Below are positions 35,628 to 44,840 of a DNA stretch of 64,000 nt, piece by piece. The position numbers were made by a program, and so were the translations under genes. Below the pieces are notes generated by a model. The model was not told where the DNA came from, searched no databases, and saw only the letters and a list, made by a program, of their open reading frames with translations. How positions within the stretch are numbered: the first letter of the stretch is position 1; each line of letters opens with the position of its first letter. Source of the stretch: Virgibacillus necropolis (GTDB lineage: Bacteria; Bacillota; Bacilli; Bacillales; Amphibacillaceae); contig NZ_CP022437.1 in assembly GCF_002224365.1 (NCBI RefSeq), positions 4,154,001 through 4,218,000 on the forward strand, read 5' to 3'.

Positions 35628-36980
35628 TTAATGATCTATCACAATTGGGAGGATTACCGTAAAGGTGCTCCCTTCTGCTATATTACTTGATACCGTAAGT
35701 TTTCCTTTGTGTGCCTCGACAATTGATTTGGCGATTGAAAGTCCGAGACCTGTCCCGCCATTATCTCTGTTTCTGGCTTTATCTACTCGATAAAAGCGGT
35801 CGAAAATTTTTGCTTGCTCCTCTTTTGAAATTCCCGGCCCAAAGTCTTGAATTGCAATGGCAACGTTTTTATCGACAACTGAAATAGTCACAATAATTTC
35901 AGCTTCACTATATTTACATGCATTATCAATTAAACTATAGACCACCTGTTTAAGCTGATCTTTGTTAGCTTTAACGAGTATCTCCTCTTGTTCTTTCCTA
36001 TTGACCCTTATGGAACGATTATAGGCTCCATTAAAAACAGTTACAACATCTAAACACAACTTCACTATGTTCACTTCTGTTAACACACTTTCATTTTTAC
36101 TTTTAGCAAGAAAAAGTAGTTGCTCTACCAATTTCTGCATTCGATCTGCTTCCGTTTCGATAGCTCCAATTGATTCTTGAAAAATCTCAGGGCGTTCTAA
36201 ACCTCGACGTTCTAGAAGCTGCGCATAACTTTTCACAATTGCAATTGGTGTTTTTAACTCATGGGATGCGTCCGATACAAATTGTTCTTGTTTGTTAAAA
36301 CTTTCCCTTAAGTGATCAATCATTTCATTAAACGTTTGCTCCATTTGATACAATTCATCCTTGGAATGACTACGAACCGAAATCTTTTCCCATGTGTTCT
36401 CATTTTTATTAGCATTCATTGTTTGAATTAAGGCCTGAATAGGTTTTAATATGAAGCCAGTCAATAGTCGTCCCGCAAAAATAGTTGGAAGAAGCATCAC
36501 AATCGAGGCACCTATAACAACGTACAATAACGTTTGCATTGTCGCGTCAAGCCCTGTTAAATGCTTGGAAACTTGCAGTGTAACAACATTGCCATCACTC
36601 CATATAACTGGCTGGGTGACAACTGCAACACTAGCACGATCATCAACTGATCTTATCTCTTGTATCTCACTTGCTGAAAAAGTAATCGGAAGACTTGTGT
36701 ATGAGCCATGTTTTGTTAAGGTAACAAGTTTATTTTCTTTTTCATCAACTACTCGAATCATACCTTCATTTGGTAGATAAGCGCGGAGTAGTTGGTTTTT
36801 GGAAATGGTTGGATTCTCATTCAATGTACTTATTATCGTTTCTGTATGTGCATCTAATTGGTCTAACTCGCTATCTGCAGACAATTTATAAAAAAAGTAA
36901 TAGATAGACGCGTTTACTAATAAAATTAATACTAACATGAATAGGCTGGAAAACAGTTGAATTTTTGTCCGAAGTTTCAT
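35628..36980 (-). CDS. Sensor histidine kinase (YkoH-like)
   Basis: 450 residues: transmembrane helix, extracellular sensor (about 35-145), second helix, HAMP (about 170-225), HisKA with SDASHELKTPIAIVKSYAQ, and HATPase with NACKYSEAE, DFGPGIS and GGTGLGLSIAK. Overlaps the response regulator stop by four bases. Its signal is unknown; the PepSY gene downstream is a probable target, as for ykoGH-ykoIJ. Confidence 0.93.
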   Translation of the reverse strand: MKLRTKIQLFSSLFMLVLILLVNASIYYFFYKLSADSELDQLDAHTETIISTLNENPTISKNQLLRAYLPNEGMIRVVDEKENKLVTLTKHGSYTSLPITFSASEIQEIRSVDDRASVAVVTQPVIWSDGNVVTLQVSKHLTGLDATMQTLLYVVIGASIVMLLPTIFAGRLLTGFILKPIQALIQTMNANKNENTWEKISVRSHSKDELYQMEQTFNEMIDHLRESFNKQEQFVSDASHELKTPIAIVKSYAQLLERRGLERPEIFQESIGAIETEADRMQKLVEQLLFLAKSKNESVLTEVNIVKLCLDVVTVFNGAYNRSIRVNRKEQEEILVKANKDQLKQVVYSLIDNACKYSEAEIIVTISVVDKNVAIAIQDFGPGISKEEQAKIFDRFYRVDKARNRDNGGTGLGLSIAKSIVEAHKGKLTVSSNIAEGSTFTVILPIVIDH

Positions 36981-37666
36981 TTAGTTTGATCCTTTATCAT
37001 ATACCCTACCCCACGAATCGTTTGAATATATTTCGTGTCAAAATCCTTATCAATCTTTTGTCTTAAATATCGAATATAGACATCAACCACATTCGTATCA
37101 CCAAAATAATCATATCCCCATACTTTTTCAATTAACTGCTCACGCGTTAGCACAATATTTTTGTTTTGTAATAAGTATATAAGTAAATCATATTCACGTG
37201 GTGTCAACTCAATCTCTACAGTAGACCGCTTTACTTGTCGTGTATTTAAATCTACATATAGCTCACCATTAACTAACTCATTCCGTTTCGATTGTTGCCG
37301 TAAATGCACCCTTATGCGTGCCAATAATTCTTCAATTTGAAACGGTTTCGTTATATAATCATTTGCACCTAGATCTAATCCGCTTACTTTATCATGTATT
37401 TCATCTCTAGCAGTCAAAAGAATGATTGGAGTTTGTTGATCACTTCGCCGAAACTTCCGTAGAACCTCGAGTCCACTTAACTCAGGAATCATAATATCTA
37501 GTAAAGCTAGATCCCACTGTTTCGTTTCCAGTAAATGTAGCGCTTCTTTTCCATCACTTGCAATTTGAGTGTTATAATTTTCATAACCAAGTTCCAACTG
37601 CAGCACCCTACTAAGTTTTTTTTCATCTTCTACAATTAAAATATTTGGTTGACTCAGAATGATCAC
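36977..37666 (-). CDS. OmpR-family response regulator (YkoG-like)
   Basis: 229 residues: receiver domain with phosphoacceptor Asp in LALLDIMIPELSG and conserved Lys in YITKPFQIEELLARI, then a winged-helix DNA-binding domain ending VWGYDYFGDTNVVDVYIRYLRQKID. Cotranscribed with the sensor kinase. Direct regulation of the PepSY gene is an inference from context. Confidence 0.94.
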   Translation of the reverse strand: MIILSQPNILIVEDEKKLSRVLQLELGYENYNTQIASDGKEALHLLETKQWDLALLDIMIPELSGLEVLRKFRRSDQQTPIILLTARDEIHDKVSGLDLGANDYITKPFQIEELLARIRVHLRQQSKRNELVNGELYVDLNTRQVKRSTVEIELTPREYDLLIYLLQNKNIVLTREQLIEKVWGYDYFGDTNVVDVYIRYLRQKIDKDFDTKYIQTIRGVGYMIKDQTK

Positions 37667-37811
37667 CCACTTTATGTGTCTTTTTATGTACTATAACAAA
37701 TAAATCATAACAATGTACGAATATTAGTAAACATATATTTTGCAAAATATGTAACAGAAGTCGATAATATAAAGAATGCATTTTGATTTACCATATAAAT
37801 TGATTATAAAT

Positions 37812-37994
37812 ACGTGTTCAAAAAGTCGCCAAATTAGAAATAAGAAGGTCGAGGCACGAGCGTTTTGAGGACCGGACTTACGCGCGTGTGCTGACTTCTG
37901 TGTTGCCCACAGGACGTGGGCGCCCTTAATAGAAGTTCCTTTTTCAACGAAGTGATTCGCCATTTATCATTTGGTGACTTTTTGAACTTCCTCT
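37812..37994 (-). repeat. Family A repeat, copy 5 (inverted)
   Basis: Reads on the minus strand from AAGAGGAAGTTCAAAAAGTCACC to TTTCTAATTTGGCGACTTTTTGAACACGT. Shorter interior than copies 3 and 4 but retains GGTCCTCAAAACGC and CCCACGTCCTGTGGGC. Lies in the 458-base gap before the VOC gene; the rest of the gap shows nothing else. Confidence 0.75.
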
Positions 37995-38124
37995 TATAAT
38001 GATTAAGTCTTTATCATAAGGGTATGGTGTATGAAGTAATCCTAATAAGATTATCTCATTATTTGTAAACGCCTTAAATCCAACGAAATGCAGAAAACGA
38101 ATTTAATTTAAGGAGTGATGCGTA

Positions 38125-38772
38125 ATGCTAGCACTTGATCATGTTGTTATAGCCGCTAATAATGCTGAAGAATTAAGCGCCCAGTATGGAAATCAGTTCA
38201 CCATAAAGTCTATTAAGGGTGGCCAACATAATGAATGGGGTACGCATAATTATTTATCTTACTTCTCAAATGATAGTTATATAGAATGGTTAGGAACGTA
38301 CGATAATGAGAAAACAACTAATTCAGATAATCCACTAATAAAACATCTCACACATGTTTTAGAAAAAAATATAGCTGGTCCGTTTCAATTTGCGTTAAGG
38401 ACAACACAAATGGATAGTTATGTGGAACATTTCCAAAAAAATGACATCCCATTTGTAGGCCCTGTTAATGCAACGAGAGAAAAGCCTGACGGATCCATCG
38501 TAAAATGGCGGATGCTTTTCCCAGAGTATAATTATGAAACGGAAGTCTTACCCTTTTTAATTGAATGGGACAATCCAAAAGAAGCATACCCAGATACTAG
38601 TCTGTTGAATATCCAAACTATTAGACAGATCAACTTTGGCGGAATAGATAAAGAGACTTTCACTAAGGTCTATCAATTAAAGCCAAAAAAATTAAATAAA
38701 ACCCATTTTCCATTACAAAACAGCAAAATACAATTTACCAATAATGAAAAACTAGAATTTGATTTGGTATAG
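38125..38772 (+). CDS. VOC/glyoxalase-like domain protein
   Basis: 215 residues beginning LALDHVVIAANNAEELSAQYG, the Glyoxalase_3-type start with a metal-ligand His, followed by GGQHNEWGTHNYL and YIEWLG. Family members bind metal and act on diverse small molecules; no substrate can be deduced. ATG 38125 with AAGGAGTG. Followed by a terminator. Confidence 0.85.
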   Translation: MLALDHVVIAANNAEELSAQYGNQFTIKSIKGGQHNEWGTHNYLSYFSNDSYIEWLGTYDNEKTTNSDNPLIKHLTHVLEKNIAGPFQFALRTTQMDSYVEHFQKNDIPFVGPVNATREKPDGSIVKWRMLFPEYNYETEVLPFLIEWDNPKEAYPDTSLLNIQTIRQINFGGIDKETFTKVYQLKPKKLNKTHFPLQNSKIQFTNNEKLEFDLV

Positions 38773-38778
38773 AGAGCT

Positions 38779-38809
38779 AAAAAAGCACCCATTAGCGGGT
38801 GCTTTTTTA
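38779..38809. terminator. Bidirectional terminator, VOC gene / thioredoxin
   Basis: AAAAAGCACCC pairs with GGGTGCTTTTT between convergent genes. Confidence 0.85.
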
Positions 38810-38811
38810 GC

Positions 38812-39132
38812 TTAACCAAGTTGTTCTGTTAAAAATTCACTTACTGATTCAGGTGACTTTGTATTTGCACTGTGCTGATGGGCAATTTTTTCCCCATTTT
38901 TAAAAACTAGCATACTAGGAATTCCCATTACTTCATATTTTTCCGCAAGTCCTTTTACTTCATCACTATTTACCTCGTACCAGTTGTAACCGTTAAATTC
39001 CTCAATAACATCACCAATAAACATATTCATACGCTTGCAGTCTGGACACCAATCAGCAAAAAACTTTATAATTACGGGATTTTCACTTTGGATAACCTCA
39101 TTGAATTTTTCTACACTTTTTATACTTTCCAT
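38812..39132 (-). CDS. Thioredoxin family protein
   Basis: 106 residues with FFADWCPDCKRM (CPDC instead of CGPC) and cis-proline GIPSMLVFKNGEKI. Cytosolic, no signal peptide. Corresponds to the YtpP/YdbP group rather than to the principal thioredoxin. Confidence 0.9.
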   Translation of the reverse strand: MESIKSVEKFNEVIQSENPVIIKFFADWCPDCKRMNMFIGDVIEEFNGYNWYEVNSDEVKGLAEKYEVMGIPSMLVFKNGEKIAHQHSANTKSPESVSEFLTEQLG

Positions 39133-39201
39133 TCATTAACACTCCTTTATCATCACTACTTCTATTCTACTGATTATCTGGTCAATTGTCTTATAATCTG
39201 T

Positions 39202-40017
39202 TTAGGATTTGTATTCTACTCGACCCAAAATATATGCAACTAACAAGCCAGCAGCAAAAGTCTGCACACTTAAGATTAGAAATGAAGTAGCGCTTGGAAA
39301 TCCTGGATATACAACTAAAATTGATCCAATCACCAATCCGATAATTAAGGCAAATGTTGCATAGCGATAATTTTGTAAAAAGAAATTGATGATTTTACTC
39401 ATAACTAAAATACCAATCACAATCCCAACGCCAGTCACAACAATTATATCAAGCTGTAAATTACTAATGGCGCCAATGATAGTTGGATAAACACCAATAA
39501 TTAACAGCATAAATGAACCACTAATCCCTGGTAAAATCATGGCGCTACTTGCAATAATTCCAGAAAAAAATAACAATATGTAAGTAGACATTGAAATATT
39601 TTCTATGACTCCAGGTTCACCAGATTGGATAAAAGCCATAGACCCGACAATGACAGCCCCAATAACTAGTAATAAATAATGCTTCATCCCAAACGTTCGC
39701 TTAGCATCAGCTTCGTGAAACAAATAGGGCAAAATACCAATAATTAAGCCTAAAAAAAAGAATTGTGTCGGTCCGGCATAATGTTCAAATAACCATTCTA
39801 TTAAACGACTCAACAGAAGAATTGCTGTTCCAATTCCAATTCCTAATGGTATTAAAAATCCAAGCTGTTTTTTCCAGTCCTTGCTTAATATCCCGTTAAT
39901 TGCTGTAATTAATCGATCATATATTCCTAACAAAACAGCAATTGTACCACCACTAACACCTGGGATAACATCACTTGCACCCATTATCATGCCTCGATAA
40001 ATATTTTTCCACTCCAT
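39202..40017 (-). CDS. DUF368 membrane protein, probable polyprenyl-phosphate translocase
   Basis: 271 residues with eight or more hydrophobic segments. The signature GASDVIPGVSGGTIAVLLGIYDRLI and a second copy ASSAMILPGISGSFMLLIIGVYPTII form the paired half-repeats of the DUF368 family, which includes PopT, shown to recycle undecaprenyl phosphate across the membrane in Gram-positives. ATG 40017. A DedA protein with possible similar role lies at 25171-25764. Confidence 0.88.
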   Translation of the reverse strand: MEWKNIYRGMIMGASDVIPGVSGGTIAVLLGIYDRLITAINGILSKDWKKQLGFLIPLGIGIGTAILLLSRLIEWLFEHYAGPTQFFFLGLIIGILPYLFHEADAKRTFGMKHYLLLVIGAVIVGSMAFIQSGEPGVIENISMSTYILLFFSGIIASSAMILPGISGSFMLLIIGVYPTIIGAISNLQLDIIVVTGVGIVIGILVMSKIINFFLQNYRYATFALIIGLVIGSILVVYPGFPSATSFLILSVQTFAAGLLVAYILGRVEYKS

Positions 40018-40125
40018 TTATTAAGCTCCCTCATACATACACATAATTTTTATAAAACATATCGTTATCATATCAAATAAAGGTTGCAATTTATACAAAA
40101 AATTATATACTATAATCAAGCTACT

Positions 40126-40177
40126 TTGTATTGCAAGGTAGTTAGCTTTTGCTTAAGTATCTTGTATAACAAGGTAG
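40126..40177. promoter_or_regulatory. Direct-repeat operator candidate upstream of padR
   Basis: TTGTATTGCAAGGTAG (40126-40141) and TTGTATAACAAGGTAG (40162-40177) differ at two bases and are 36 bp apart; each contains a CTTG..CAAG palindrome. They lie just downstream of a TATAAT (40111-40116) and before the PadR start, a probable autoregulatory site. Confidence 0.55.
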
Positions 40178-40186
40178 GTGTAAAAT

Positions 40187-40531
40187 ATGTCATTAAAAAG
40201 TCAGCTCTTAAAAGGCATCTTAGAGGGATGTATCCTTTCCATTATTAAAAATGAACCAACTTACGGCTATGAATTGTCGCTCAAATTACAACACTATGGC
40301 CTGAATGATGTGGGTGAAGGATCCATTTATCCAATACTATTACGATTGCAGAAAGAAAAGTTAATTGAAGGCGTGATGAAAAACTCGCAAACAGGACCTA
40401 AGCGTAAGTACTATCATTTAACAGAAACCGGAGTCATTGCATTGGTTGAATTTACGAATCACTGGAATGGATTAAAAGATCCTGTAGATCGAATCATCGA
40501 ACAAGGGGGAGCATCTCAAAATGAATTCTAA
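40187..40531 (+). CDS. PadR family transcriptional regulator
   Basis: 114 residues with the PadR winged helix: LEGCILSIIKNEPTYGYELSLKL and the wing GSIYPILLRLQKEKLIEG, ending in a short dimerisation helix. The stop overlaps the next gene by 11 bases, so regulator and membrane protein are coupled. Likely represses its own operon. Confidence 0.92.
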   Translation: MSLKSQLLKGILEGCILSIIKNEPTYGYELSLKLQHYGLNDVGEGSIYPILLRLQKEKLIEGVMKNSQTGPKRKYYHLTETGVIALVEFTNHWNGLKDPVDRIIEQGGASQNEF

Positions 40532-41207
40532 GGATATTATCAGGGAGAACAATGAAAAAAGAAAACTTTTGAACGAGGAAAACCTTGCGTATTATCAAGA
40601 TATGCTTGTGTACATTCGTCTGAATGGAGGAAAGTCTGAACAAGCTACAGAGGAAGTACTTTTGGAACTACTTGAACATTTGATACAAGCACAGGAAGAA
40701 GGAAAATCAGCCGTAGAAATCTTTGGGGATGACCCTAAGGATTATTCTAAAGCTATTATCAAAGAAATACCAAATGAATCGAATACAGTGAGAATACCTT
40801 TTATTGCATATATTGTGGTCCAATTCTTAGCTATTATTAGTCTGGTGAATGGTATTGTTGGTTCTGGAATGTATTACTTTTTCGAACTGGGTTCTAGTAC
40901 CACAGTAGTTTCACTTGGATCGGGATTCCTTATTGTTTGTATTAATTTGTTTTTACTTTACCTGTTTATCACCTTTGTGCTTAAATGGATCAAACGATCT
41001 ACAGATAAAAAGCCAAACAAATGGCTAGAATTTCTTCAGTTATGGTTGATTAGTGTAGTTATGATTGGAACATTCATTGCAGTGTCCTATTTCATGCCAG
41101 GTTTCGGTTCGGAAATCAGGTTTCCAACGATAGCTTTTGCTGGGATAGGTATAGCTCTGTATCTCATTTCTTATATGATGAACAAGAAATTACGACTTAC
41201 TAAATAA
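40521..41207 (+). CDS. PadR-associated membrane protein (HAAS/DUF1129-like)
   Basis: 228 residues: soluble helical N-terminal domain (about 1-80; EENLAYYQDMLVYIRLNGGKSEQATEEVLLELLEHL) resembling the HAAS domain often encoded after PadR genes, then four transmembrane helices. Known partners of such domains are PadR-type regulators; whether this one controls PadR activity is inference. Confidence 0.8.
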   Translation: MNSKDIIRENNEKRKLLNEENLAYYQDMLVYIRLNGGKSEQATEEVLLELLEHLIQAQEEGKSAVEIFGDDPKDYSKAIIKEIPNESNTVRIPFIAYIVVQFLAIISLVNGIVGSGMYYFFELGSSTTVVSLGSGFLIVCINLFLLYLFITFVLKWIKRSTDKKPNKWLEFLQLWLISVVMIGTFIAVSYFMPGFGSEIRFPTIAFAGIGIALYLISYMMNKKLRLTK

Positions 41208-41216
41208 ATTGTTACT

Positions 41217-41308
41217 AGAGGATGTTCAAAAAGTTGCCAAATGATAAATGGCGAATCTCTTCGTTACTCGGTTTTCTTATTTCTAATTCGGCGACTTTTT
41301 AAACAAGC
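41217..41308 (+). repeat. Family A repeat, copy 6 (short)
   Basis: Begins AGAGGATGTTCAAAAAGTTGCC and ends CTAATTCGGCGACTTTTTAAACAAGC with only about 40 bases between, an internal-deletion form. Confidence 0.75.
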
Positions 41309-41321
41309 ATTATTAGGATAT

Positions 41322-41353
41322 AAAAGGATTTCTATGGATCCAGAAATCCTTTT
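41322..41353. terminator. Bidirectional terminator upstream of capA 3' end
   Basis: AAAAGGATTTCT pairs with AGAAATCCTTTT around an eight-base loop between convergent genes. Confidence 0.9.
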
Positions 41354-41357
41354 ACAT

Positions 41358-42530
41358 TCACTCCTCAATAAACTCAAGCTCAGGCATCCATTGAGACAGA
41401 TGGGCTTTGATTTCCTTGTAATGTTTTTTAGCATTTGGAAGAACTTCATTTGTCAGCTGATACATGGGAATCACGTCAAAGTCCGTTTCTCCAGGCTGAT
41501 AATCTACAAAGGTTGGTAAAAACTTTGGTGAAACAACTTCTAGCTTATCTTCTGCATCTTCATTAACCGTTTTTCGAATAGTAAACTGTACCATTCCACC
41601 TATTCGTCGGTAAAATTCATCCTGACCAGATAAAAAGTTGCCAAGTGAGTAGGCGACAAATGTTTTATTGCCATTTTTGCCTTCAACCCAGTCAACTGGC
41701 TGCAAGACATGTGGATGGTGTCCAATAACAACCTGTACCCCTTGATCTGCAGCAAATTGCACCAAATCTTTTTGTCTTTTATTTGGCATCCGTTCATATT
41801 GATTTCCATAGTGCAGACTTAAGATAATAACATCGGATAGCTTTTTTGCCTCTTTAATATCAGCAGCTATTTTATTTTTATCAATCAAATTAACAAGATA
41901 CTCTTTCCCTTTTGGGACAGGAATTCCATTTGTACCATATGTATACGCTAAAAAGGCAATTGTGATATCTTGATTGGTCTGAAGGACGCGGATTTCATTT
42001 TGATCTTCCCTACTTTTGTATGCACCAGTATACATCATATCCAGACTTTCCCAATACGAGGTTGCCTCCTGTATGGCAGTTTCTCCATGGTCTAATGTGT
42101 GGTTATTTGCAATGGTCACAACATCTATCCCCGCATCCTTTAGTGCATCTCCCATTTTCTTTGGGGTATTAAAAGCGGGATAGGATGATAATCCAATTTC
42201 CACTCCACCTATCATCGTTTCCTGGTTAGCCATTGTTACCGAGGATTGTTGCAAAAAAGGTGCCACTTTCTCAAGCATCGGATTAAAATTATAGTGATTT
42301 CCATTAAAAGCGTCTTGGTATACCGTGTCGTGTATTAATAAATCACCTATTGCCGAGAGCGTAATTTCATGTACTTCTGTTGTAAGAAAATCCGTATCCC
42401 CCGGTTTATTCTGAATATCAACTTCACTTTTGGCATGATCATTTGAAACATAACTATTATCTTCATTCATACATGCCGCTAAAAGAAAGGCACAAAAGCA
42501 TAATAGGAAGCTTGCTTTATAGTGTAACAT
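41358..42530 (-). CDS. CapA/PgsA-like lipoprotein metallophosphatase
   Basis: 390 residues. Lipobox FLLAACM near residue 20. CapA fold: SAIGDLLIHDTVY, TMANQETMIGG, ANNHTLDHGE, LSLHYGNQYE and VIGHHPHVLQPVDW carry the metal ligands of the calcineurin-like domain. Related to PgsA of poly-gamma-glutamate synthesis, but no pgsB or pgsC is nearby, so a separate envelope role is likely. Confidence 0.88.
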   Translation of the reverse strand: MLHYKASFLLCFCAFLLAACMNEDNSYVSNDHAKSEVDIQNKPGDTDFLTTEVHEITLSAIGDLLIHDTVYQDAFNGNHYNFNPMLEKVAPFLQQSSVTMANQETMIGGVEIGLSSYPAFNTPKKMGDALKDAGIDVVTIANNHTLDHGETAIQEATSYWESLDMMYTGAYKSREDQNEIRVLQTNQDITIAFLAYTYGTNGIPVPKGKEYLVNLIDKNKIAADIKEAKKLSDVIILSLHYGNQYERMPNKRQKDLVQFAADQGVQVVIGHHPHVLQPVDWVEGKNGNKTFVAYSLGNFLSGQDEFYRRIGGMVQFTIRKTVNEDAEDKLEVVSPKFLPTFVDYQPGETDFDVIPMYQLTNEVLPNAKKHYKEIKAHLSQWMPELEFIEE

Positions 42531-42573
42531 GATGATATGTCGCTCCTTTTTTTCCTGTCGTAAACCCTACGAG

Positions 42574-43863
42574 TTACTGAACAGCACAATATGTTTTAAA
42601 TTTATTATACATTTTTAGTAAATGTTCACGGTCTAAATCAGAGAAACTTTCCCATTCTACTACATCCATTATGTAATAATGAAAGTTCCATATTTTTTGC
42701 TTAATTGGTTTATCACTAACTACTGCGGTTTTATAAAGTACTTCAATCATCGCATAAAGCATCGAAACATCATCTTTTCCATAATGTCGAATTTGGTAAA
42801 ATGATTTATAAAGATAATCCTCAAACGTTTTCGGCTCACAAATAAGCCTTAGATGCTTGTTATTATCTGTATAATATCGATTTTCATTATACGTAGAACC
42901 AATTTCACTTAGGAGTGCACCGATTCGATTTAAACAATTTATTGCAGTATGAGGATCATTTATTGCCGGTGAAATAGCCCGCAGTGCAATTTCCACCAGT
43001 TTTTGAAGTATAAACTCTATATCTTGTAAATCGGTTCGTTCATTTCCAATTACTAGGAAATGTTTAAAATCATGATTATCATCACATTCTTCTGTTTCAA
43101 TTACACTCATAACTGGTAAACCCTTCGTTACAAAATCACCAACTTGTGCATGTATATGCAATGTACATCCCTGTTTCGCTGCCTGTCTTACGAGATTTTC
43201 CCAATCAACCTTTTGAATATAACCTGAATCATAAGCATAAATGATCCGTTTATTTCTCGATTGCAAATCCTTTAATTCAGCTTCATCCCAATCCTCATAC
43301 TCGTAAAAATCATAGTTTTTATAGGTGCTTTTAATTACTTGTGAACCGTCATCTCGAATTTTGGCAATTAGATTATTTACTTGAATCCATCGTGCAGAAT
43401 GGTGAATAAAGTATACGAAAAACGCAAGATTAATGATCGCAACGATCACCATGACAATCGGGCCAACAACAGAAGACTCCTTTCCAGCTGTCAATAAATG
43501 AATCAGTGCAAAAATAAAGCCTAGGCAATATACTCCTAAGACATGTTGCGTTGTTCGACTTTTCATAAAGTCTTGTAAGGTCCGTGGAGAAAATTGTGTA
43601 GAATACGTTGTTAAAACTACCATAATAACGGAAAAACTAATAGTCGTCATCGTTAAAATCCCAGTCACAAGTGAGGCATATAAATCAACAGCGATATTAT
43701 TTGTCGTTAGTAATAGTTTAGGTATACTATTTTTAAAACTACCGATTAGCCAGCCATCTGTAATGGTTATGAGAAAAACTAATAGGATGGAGGCAACCCC
43801 GTATACTGCTGGAATAAACCAAAAACTATCACGTATTTTAATCAAAAATTTTGTTTGATTCAT
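42574..43863 (-). CDS. DUF2254 membrane protein
   Basis: 429 residues with four N-terminal transmembrane helices (about 15-160) and a large cytosolic part. The segment LTMTTISFSVIMVVLTTYSTQFSPRTLQDFM and AISPAINDPHTAINCLNRI are DUF2254 signatures. Function unknown. Same strand as capA, 43 bases apart; may be cotranscribed. Confidence 0.85.
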   Translation of the reverse strand: MNQTKFLIKIRDSFWFIPAVYGVASILLVFLITITDGWLIGSFKNSIPKLLLTTNNIAVDLYASLVTGILTMTTISFSVIMVVLTTYSTQFSPRTLQDFMKSRTTQHVLGVYCLGFIFALIHLLTAGKESSVVGPIVMVIVAIINLAFFVYFIHHSARWIQVNNLIAKIRDDGSQVIKSTYKNYDFYEYEDWDEAELKDLQSRNKRIIYAYDSGYIQKVDWENLVRQAAKQGCTLHIHAQVGDFVTKGLPVMSVIETEECDDNHDFKHFLVIGNERTDLQDIEFILQKLVEIALRAISPAINDPHTAINCLNRIGALLSEIGSTYNENRYYTDNNKHLRLICEPKTFEDYLYKSFYQIRHYGKDDVSMLYAMIEVLYKTAVVSDKPIKQKIWNFHYYIMDVVEWESFSDLDREHLLKMYNKFKTYCAVQ

Positions 43864-43980
43864 ATAAGAACTCCTTTTGATGATGTCTCATAAAGTGAAT
43901 AACGTATCGTCCTGTGCTCCCAGTATACCTGTTACAAGATAAACGATAAAGAAGTTTAACGAAAACCAGCGATTACTGCT

Positions 43981-44027
43981 CGGATATCGGGCTCCGTTCC
44001 GATATATCAAGCTCGTTCTCCGATATC
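43981..44027. repeat. Mini-array of GATATC/GATATATC palindromes
   Basis: Three CCGATATC-like units (43981-43989, 43999-44008, 44020-44027) spaced about 20 bases, separated by GGCTCCGTT / AAGCTCGTTCT. No gene in the surrounding 270-base gap. Confidence 0.5.
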
Positions 44028-44085
44028 AACATTCATTCCCACTTTCCAGGATTCACCGTTCCCTTAATCAACCAAAAAAAACTGG

Positions 44086-44124
44086 CCCAACACGGTTCAT
44101 GTCGTGTCAGACCAGTTTTTATAT
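44086..44124 (-). terminator. Terminator after the sortase gene
   Basis: AAAAACTGG and CAACACG pair with CGTGT and CCAGTTTTT in a bulged stem with T-tract on the minus strand. Confidence 0.75.
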
Positions 44125-44134
44125 AAACCTATTA

Positions 44135-44803
44135 CTATTTTTTATCTACTAATTCTGTATATACAACCAAGCGTTGATTGTGAGTACCAATGTCTTGAAT
44201 ATAATCGCCTGTACATGTAATTAAGTTAAGCATTCTTCTTGGGGTATATCCAAATATTTGTTCTACGGGAGCTTCGCCTAAATCGTAGGCTTTTTTATCA
44301 ACCACTTTAAATACTAATGTTTCTCCACTTTCATCGGATATTTTTACTTCATCCCCAACCTCAAGCTTATTCAAGTCCCAAAATATTCCTTTACCCTTTG
44401 GATCATTCACATGGCCTGCGAGCACTGCGCTTCCTTGTTCACCAGGTTTAGCACCCGATTTATACCAACCTGCATTACGATAATCTTTTGGAACATCCAT
44501 CTTTCCATCCTTTTGTAAGCCAACACGCTCTACAGGTGCTTCAACACCGATGCTCTCTATCTTAATCGTAGCAGGAACTAACCCTTTTACAGGTTCATCG
44601 AAAGCATTTGAATAGAAAGTTTCTTCTTTTGGCTCTTTTATCGTGCTAACATCTTTCGTTTCCATTTCTGGTTGTTCTACCGTTTGTTTTTCAGTAGCAG
44701 TTTCTTGTGTTTCTTTTGGTTCAGGTTGGTTGGAATCAGTGCTCTGCATCTGACCACAACCAACTAATACTGTTAAGAACAGTATACTTATTATCTTCCG
44801 CAT
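44135..44803 (-). CDS. Class F-type sortase with lipoprotein signal
   Basis: 222 residues. Lipobox VLVGCGQ at about 13-19 then a Glu/Thr-rich linker (20-70) and a sortase barrel: catalytic His in VLAGHVND, Cys in LNLITCTGDY, Arg in HNQRLVVYTEL. Membrane anchoring by lipid instead of a helix is unusual for sortases. It lies directly after a protein ending in MPETG plus helix plus basic tail, its likely substrate. ATG 44803 preferred; GTG 44806 is equally spaced from GGGGG. Confidence 0.88.
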   Translation of the reverse strand: MRKIISILFLTVLVGCGQMQSTDSNQPEPKETQETATEKQTVEQPEMETKDVSTIKEPKEETFYSNAFDEPVKGLVPATIKIESIGVEAPVERVGLQKDGKMDVPKDYRNAGWYKSGAKPGEQGSAVLAGHVNDPKGKGIFWDLNKLEVGDEVKISDESGETLVFKVVDKKAYDLGEAPVEQIFGYTPRRMLNLITCTGDYIQDIGTHNQRLVVYTELVDKK

Positions 44804-44840
44804 CACACTGACCCCCTACTTTTCCAACCACTTTTTATTA

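Noticed and set aside
43864-44134. Additional small gene between the DUF2254 and sortase genes
   Set aside because: No frame with a start site; only the palindromic mini-array and a terminator are supported.
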